From an uncultured Veillonella sp. (GTDB lineage Bacteria; Bacillota; Negativicutes; Veillonellales; Veillonellaceae): a stretch of DNA of 8,581 nucleotides. Shown here piece after piece: positions 4,573 to 8,581 of this stretch; the stretch's first letter is position 1, and each line of letters begins with the position of its first letter. Under the pieces are notes generated by a model. The model was given only the letters and a program-made list of their open reading frames with translations. It had not been told where the DNA came from and made no database searches. The stretch lies in assembly GCA_934202215.1 (NCBI GenBank), contig CAKPXR010000057.1, positions 1 to 8,581 of the forward strand, given 5' to 3'. A program made the translations under genes and the position numbers.

Positions 4573-7455
4573 TTAATTGCGACTTAATCTATGACAATCA
4601 ATGCCCGTAATAGATTGAGCCATATCAAATACAGAACGTTGGCAAGTAAATAGCCAAATCTGTTGGTCCTTGCCTATTTCAGCTAATAATTCCAAAGCGC
4701 TACGTTGACGGGTTTCATCAAAACGCACAAGAATATCATCTAGGATAATCGGCAAAGATTCTACTTGATAAGAGAATACCTTCGCCAAAGCAAGGCGCAA
4801 TGCCAAATATACTTGATCAGCCAAACCACTAGACCAGAGTTTAAGCTCTAATCGTTCCCCATTTCCATTAACAAGTGCTACACCTTCATTGATACCAAGG
4901 ATGTCAAAGGTATAGATACCGCTAGTTAAACGTTCTATATATGAGGATGCAAGTTCAAGCATATGTGGCTGTTTTTCTTGCTCATACGATTGTTGAGCCT
5001 TATCCATGCAGTGGCTCATCAATACTTGTGTAGCCCAATCTTCAAGAGCAGACTCTAGTTCACTTTGTAACGCTTCACGTTCTTGAAGCATTTGGTGTTG
5101 CTCTTGGTCAGAACCGAGCGCCCGCATAGACTCAACAATTTGACCACGGCGCTCATATAAAGTTGCCAACTTATCTTCAATGGATGCTATTTCTCGTTCA
5201 GAATGCGCCAACTCATCAAGCCAATTATCCTTATTGCCTTCACGCAAGCGGCGATAGAATAAATCTCTATTCTCCGCATCAGGTGCTAATAGATCTAACT
5301 GGACCTGACTTTGTTTATAAATAGTCTGCCATTGCTTGTATTGGTCTTCATCAATAAGATGTTGGCGATACTCGTTGGAGCTTTCCATACCGGCCTTGTG
5401 CAATAGCTCTTGTTGACGAAGTAGCAATTCCTTTTCTTTGCGGTGCCAGTTATCGTATTCATTGCGGAAGCTTTTACGTTGTGCTTCCTTTTGTTCCCAC
5501 ACAATTTTATTTTGTTGGAAGTTTTTGTATTGGTTATAAATACGTTTTAACTCAGTAGGAGATACAGGAGCTTCAACACCGAGGTTATACCACAATGTCA
5601 TCGCTTGGTCTTCGATAACACGCAAGCCTTCTTTATGTTCAGCTAATCGCTTTTCATAACCTTCAATGGTGCGCAATTGTTCATGATATTGATCGTATTC
5701 TTGTTTGAGACCAAAGAAATCATCTTCATTGAGGCTCTTTGCCGCACCTTGAGGTAACCAATTCTGCCAAGCTGCAAGAGCTTCATCATAAATAGCTTGC
5801 AACGTATGTCCCTCTTGGATCCAACGATCAAGATGTGCTGCTCCTTCTATGGATGGAATTGGGCTTACTACGGGTGTTGCTGATTTAACTAGTGCCTCTA
5901 GCTGATGTTCTACATCAGATTTGCGAGATGACAAAATTTGTAACTCATAGTTTAGTTTAGATACATCAGAATTACCATTATGACGTCTCCATGTAGCATA
6001 CCAGAATAATGCCATAGATAGGATTAATAATATAAAACCGCCAATCGTATATAGCACAGATTCTAATACTAATAAACCTGCTAATACTAGTAGCGCCCCA
6101 ATAACAGCAGCTACGCCGCTAATACGTTGTAACCATCTCGGCAAATTACTCGGTTGTGCATCTGGACCATAGCTATCTCGTTTCTCCGTAACTCGATCTA
6201 TATCCATCAAGATAATCTCTAATTCACGTTCAAGATGCTCTTTTTTTGCCAAGTCCTCTTCACTGTAATTTGGTAAGGATGCTCCATCGAGATTGGCTGT
6301 TGGCAAATCATCAGATGCCTCAGCAGGTTTACGATCTTGCCAATGTAATAATTGGTCTTTAGCCGTGCGCAAGCGACTTGCTAAGCGCTCTCCTTCAAAC
6401 CAATTTACATCATCAGCCATTGGTTCATCATCACGCCATGCAGAATGCATGGACCGAGAGAATTCTAGCTGTTCCCTCACCTTAAAGATGTACGCATCTC
6501 CTTCTTCACACTCACGGCGCAATTGTTCCCATTTTGACCCTTGTTGAATAAGATCTTCAATATCTTGACCATAGGTACCAAAAGGACTATCAGGACTAAA
6601 GTTAGCCGGCATCAACGACGCTTCTTTTTCCTGCCATAGTAGCATATTGTCTCTAGCTCGTTTGATTTCCTCATCAATGCGAAGGAACTCATCACGACAC
6701 AGAGCAAGTTCACTATTATACTGCTGCATATGCATGCGCGCTTCTTCGCTACGGCGATACGTATCCCACGCACGCAATACGACATCTATACCATCACGGT
6801 ATTCCTTCCACTCTTGTAACTGACCTTGCAATTCTGCTTCAGTCTGCTCCGTACTGTGAAAGGCCTTTTGCAGTTCTACATATTGCGCTTCATGTTCAGC
6901 TAAGTGACTTAACTTTTGGCGATTTTCCTTAAGCTCATCCATCAACACGTTGATACGGCGTTTACCATTGGAGGATGCTACCAATAAATCAGTGGCTCCT
7001 TTTTCAACGTCTTTTACAACAGAGCCTAAATGCTCGCCCCCTTCAGCGCCAAAAAATCGAGACCGCACCTCTACCTCTTGCAGCACATCAAGGCCTTGTA
7101 AATCATCAAGAGTTAGTCCGAAAATGCGGTTATATGTCTTTTTATCGATACCATGCCACCAATGTTGAGCAGGCTCTTCATGAATGGCAGGATTTCCAGG
7201 ACTGTAAAAGTCTAGTTGTTTACCCTTACGACCAATGTAGTAGCTTTCACCATTACGATCTACCTCGAGGGCACCTGTCATGGGACCATAGGCCTTATGT
7301 GTACCGCCAAATAAAAGTGTGCGCATCCCTTCAAGCAAGGACGTTTTGCCACTTTCATTAGGGCCATACATGAGTTGAACCCCATGATCACCCGTAGTGA
7401 AAGACCAATCATGATACGGGCCAAATTCATCAAATCGTATGCGTTTAATGTTCAT
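4573..7455 (-). CDS. yhaN: YhaN-like SMC/Rad50-type AAA ATPase with internal membrane segments
   Basis: ATPase partner of the nuclease encoded just upstream, by analogy with SbcC/Rad50 and Bacillus YhaN (about 960 residues; this one is 960). The N-terminal nucleotide-binding half has Walker A GPNESGKTS (residues 31-39). Long charged, helix-prone stretches follow (about 167-435 and 495-835), consistent with coiled coils. Between them are two hydrophobic segments (about 445-464 and 467-487) closed by WRRH, an internal hairpin typical of YhaN and suggesting membrane attachment. The C-terminal half has the ABC signature SSGLADQ (875-881), Walker B PIILDD (902-907), and LFTCQR where an H-loop His would be expected, here Gln939. 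I see no CxxC zinc hook. Two ATGs are adjacent; the second (7455) gives the family-like MNIKRIRF start and a better distance (6 nt) from GGGGG. The start overlaps the end of yhaO by 11 nt. Exact substrate is not readable from the sequence. Confidence 0.88.
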   Translation of the reverse strand: MNIKRIRFDEFGPYHDWSFTTGDHGVQLMYGPNESGKTSLLEGMRTLLFGGTHKAYGPMTGALEVDRNGESYYIGRKGKQLDFYSPGNPAIHEEPAQHWWHGIDKKTYNRIFGLTLDDLQGLDVLQEVEVRSRFFGAEGGEHLGSVVKDVEKGATDLLVASSNGKRRINVLMDELKENRQKLSHLAEHEAQYVELQKAFHSTEQTEAELQGQLQEWKEYRDGIDVVLRAWDTYRRSEEARMHMQQYNSELALCRDEFLRIDEEIKRARDNMLLWQEKEASLMPANFSPDSPFGTYGQDIEDLIQQGSKWEQLRRECEEGDAYIFKVREQLEFSRSMHSAWRDDEPMADDVNWFEGERLASRLRTAKDQLLHWQDRKPAEASDDLPTANLDGASLPNYSEEDLAKKEHLERELEIILMDIDRVTEKRDSYGPDAQPSNLPRWLQRISGVAAVIGALLVLAGLLVLESVLYTIGGFILLILSMALFWYATWRRHNGNSDVSKLNYELQILSSRKSDVEHQLEALVKSATPVVSPIPSIEGAAHLDRWIQEGHTLQAIYDEALAAWQNWLPQGAAKSLNEDDFFGLKQEYDQYHEQLRTIEGYEKRLAEHKEGLRVIEDQAMTLWYNLGVEAPVSPTELKRIYNQYKNFQQNKIVWEQKEAQRKSFRNEYDNWHRKEKELLLRQQELLHKAGMESSNEYRQHLIDEDQYKQWQTIYKQSQVQLDLLAPDAENRDLFYRRLREGNKDNWLDELAHSEREIASIEDKLATLYERRGQIVESMRALGSDQEQHQMLQEREALQSELESALEDWATQVLMSHCMDKAQQSYEQEKQPHMLELASSYIERLTSGIYTFDILGINEGVALVNGNGERLELKLWSSGLADQVYLALRLALAKVFSYQVESLPIILDDILVRFDETRQRSALELLAEIGKDQQIWLFTCQRSVFDMAQSITGIDCHRLSRN

Positions 7456-8581
7456 CATTAGCCCCCATCAATACAGTAACACCTTCAATTTCACAGCGTT
7501 TTAAAGCGCGAAGCAATAATTCATCACTTAACAAATCAGAATATACACCTAATCGCTTAAACTCAGGACGTTCTGCCAAAATTTGACGTACCGTCTGTAT
7601 CGCATTGCCATCAACCATGTCGTCATAAGAACGTAAATAATCACCTACCACGTCAGATAACAATCTACGCTCTGCTAAATTAACAGTAGGCCGTGTATTG
7701 GAAATAATGCGATAAGGCATAACGAATATAGACTTACTTTTCTCTTCGCTTTGGGACTCTTGTAACCATAGCTTACGCACACCTTCTTGTGTACATAAAC
7801 GATGCAATGGTCCTGTGCCTACGAGAACAATAGAAAGCAAAATATTTTTCTTATGTTGTTTACGCAGATTCTCTTTTTTATGACGTAAAATTTCTAAGAA
7901 TTCTGATTCACCTTTCATTCCAGCAATATCTATTTTGATTTCATCAAAACGAATAGCACTAGTTTCAATAAATCGAGGCTCACAATGACCATTATGGGAT
8001 ACAGACACAAGATAGCAGCCCTTAGGACCTAGTTCCTTGCGGTGTAACCCTTGTGGATTACCTGCGTATACGACGAGAGGTTCCTCGCTGAGAACTTGGG
8101 ATTTATGAATGTGGCCTAACGCCCAATAATCCATAGCTCCTTCTGCTAAATCTGTTAAGCTACACGGACCTGTTACATTATGGTTTTCAGACCCTACACT
8201 AGAGCCAACTGTGCCATGCATAACAGCTAAAGAAAACTCATCACGTTCAAAGGCGCGATATTGGCGTGCATAATTGTCGCTTTCATTACCATGACCACAA
8301 CTGATACCATATACACCACCAATTTCTATATTGTTAACAATCAATGGAAAACGTTGTACTTGTTCACTAGAAAATACGTGTACATTGTCAGGCATTTGTA
8401 GTTGTGCTTTCCAGCTTTCAGCAGGATCATGATTACCTTGCACCATATAAACTGCAATGCGATGCTCTGCCAAGCGATACATGGCACGCACAAAACGCAC
8501 TTGAGCCTCTAGATTATGGTCTTCGCTATTATAAATATCACCAGCTATGACAACAGCATGAACATGCTCATCAATAGCAGT
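7445..8581 (-). CDS. yhaO: YhaO/SbcD-like metallophosphoesterase (DNA nuclease subunit), 5' end outside the window
   Basis: Calcineurin-like metallophosphoesterase, probably the nuclease subunit acting with the YhaN-like ATPase on DNA ends. The frame stays open to the right edge (378 residues visible), so the GTG at 8500 is an internal Val and not the start. Metal-binding motifs in order are AGDIY (residues 13-17), GNHDP (49-53), MHGTVG (121-126) and GHIH (156-159), followed by AGNPQGLHRKELGPKG, characteristic of YhaO. The first motif (D-x-H) and some 30-40 N-terminal residues must lie beyond 8581. The C-terminal half (about 215-378), with many charged helices, is the likely capping/ATPase-interaction region. 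Compared with Bacillus YhaO (about 408 residues) the protein seems complete apart from the cut end. Its last codons contain the ribosome binding site of yhaN, so the two are translationally coupled. A broader call would be SbcD/Mre11-family exonuclease. Confidence 0.88.
   Translation of the reverse strand, partial: TAIDEHVHAVVIAGDIYNSEDHNLEAQVRFVRAMYRLAEHRIAVYMVQGNHDPAESWKAQLQMPDNVHVFSSEQVQRFPLIVNNIEIGGVYGISCGHGNESDNYARQYRAFERDEFSLAVMHGTVGSSVGSENHNVTGPCSLTDLAEGAMDYWALGHIHKSQVLSEEPLVVYAGNPQGLHRKELGPKGCYLVSVSHNGHCEPRFIETSAIRFDEIKIDIAGMKGESEFLEILRHKKENLRKQHKKNILLSIVLVGTGPLHRLCTQEGVRKLWLQESQSEEKSKSIFVMPYRIISNTRPTVNLAERRLLSDVVGDYLRSYDDMVDGNAIQTVRQILAERPEFKRLGVYSDLLSDELLLRALKRCEIEGVTVLMGANDEH

Noticed and set aside
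6950..7361. Two plus-strand open frames opposite the yhaN 5' region
   Set aside because: Both are antisense shadows of a well-supported coding frame, overlap each other, and encode no recognisable motif.

Overview
The window reads as a moderately AT-rich Firmicutes-type chromosome segment in which every supported gene lies on the minus strand. The gene set is a coproporphyrin-dependent heme branch downstream of a YhaO/YhaN-type nuclease-ATPase pair, with compact spacing and strong GGGG/AGGAG-type ribosome binding sites. My guess is a Negativicutes bacterium such as Veillonella. That is an impression from the protein sequences, not a demonstrated match.

In transcription order (right to left) the layout is as follows. 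(1) 8581-7445 is a YhaO/SbcD-like metallophosphoesterase whose first few dozen residues lie outside the window. (2) 7455-4573 is its partner, a YhaN-like SMC/Rad50-type ATPase with two transmembrane segments in the middle of its coiled-coil region; its start overlaps the end of yhaO. (3) A 130-bp spacer carries a small hairpin, clustered TAAC/GTTA half-sites and weak -10-like sequences, but no convincing terminator. (4) 4442-3399 is hemE (TTG start), 3394-2495 is hemH/cpfC (GTG start, 4 nt after hemE) and 2498-873 is hemY/cgoX (GTG start, overlapping hemH by 4 nt). (5) A 122-bp spacer contains a perfect 15-bp inverted repeat (likely terminator) followed by a TATAAT element. (6) 750-19 is hemQ/chdC (ATG start). 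The left edge seems to cut through a second hairpin terminator.

The four heme enzymes form one route. HemE makes coproporphyrinogen III, HemY/CgoX oxidises it to coproporphyrin III, HemH/CpfC inserts iron, and HemQ/ChdC removes two propionate carboxyls to give heme b. The presence of hemQ beside hemY and hemH, and the Firmicutes order E-H-Y, support the coproporphyrin-dependent pathway over the protoporphyrin one. The YhaO/YhaN pair is a separate DNA-processing module.

The most unusual feature is HemY. At 541 residues it is longer than typical homologues (about 470) and carries two insertions: a low-complexity hydrophilic stretch and a short loop with a C-x-C-x6-H-x-C pattern. I found no mobile elements, CRISPR arrays, tRNA or rRNA genes, and no sign of a wholly new system. 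No stretch longer than 300 bases lacks a gene.
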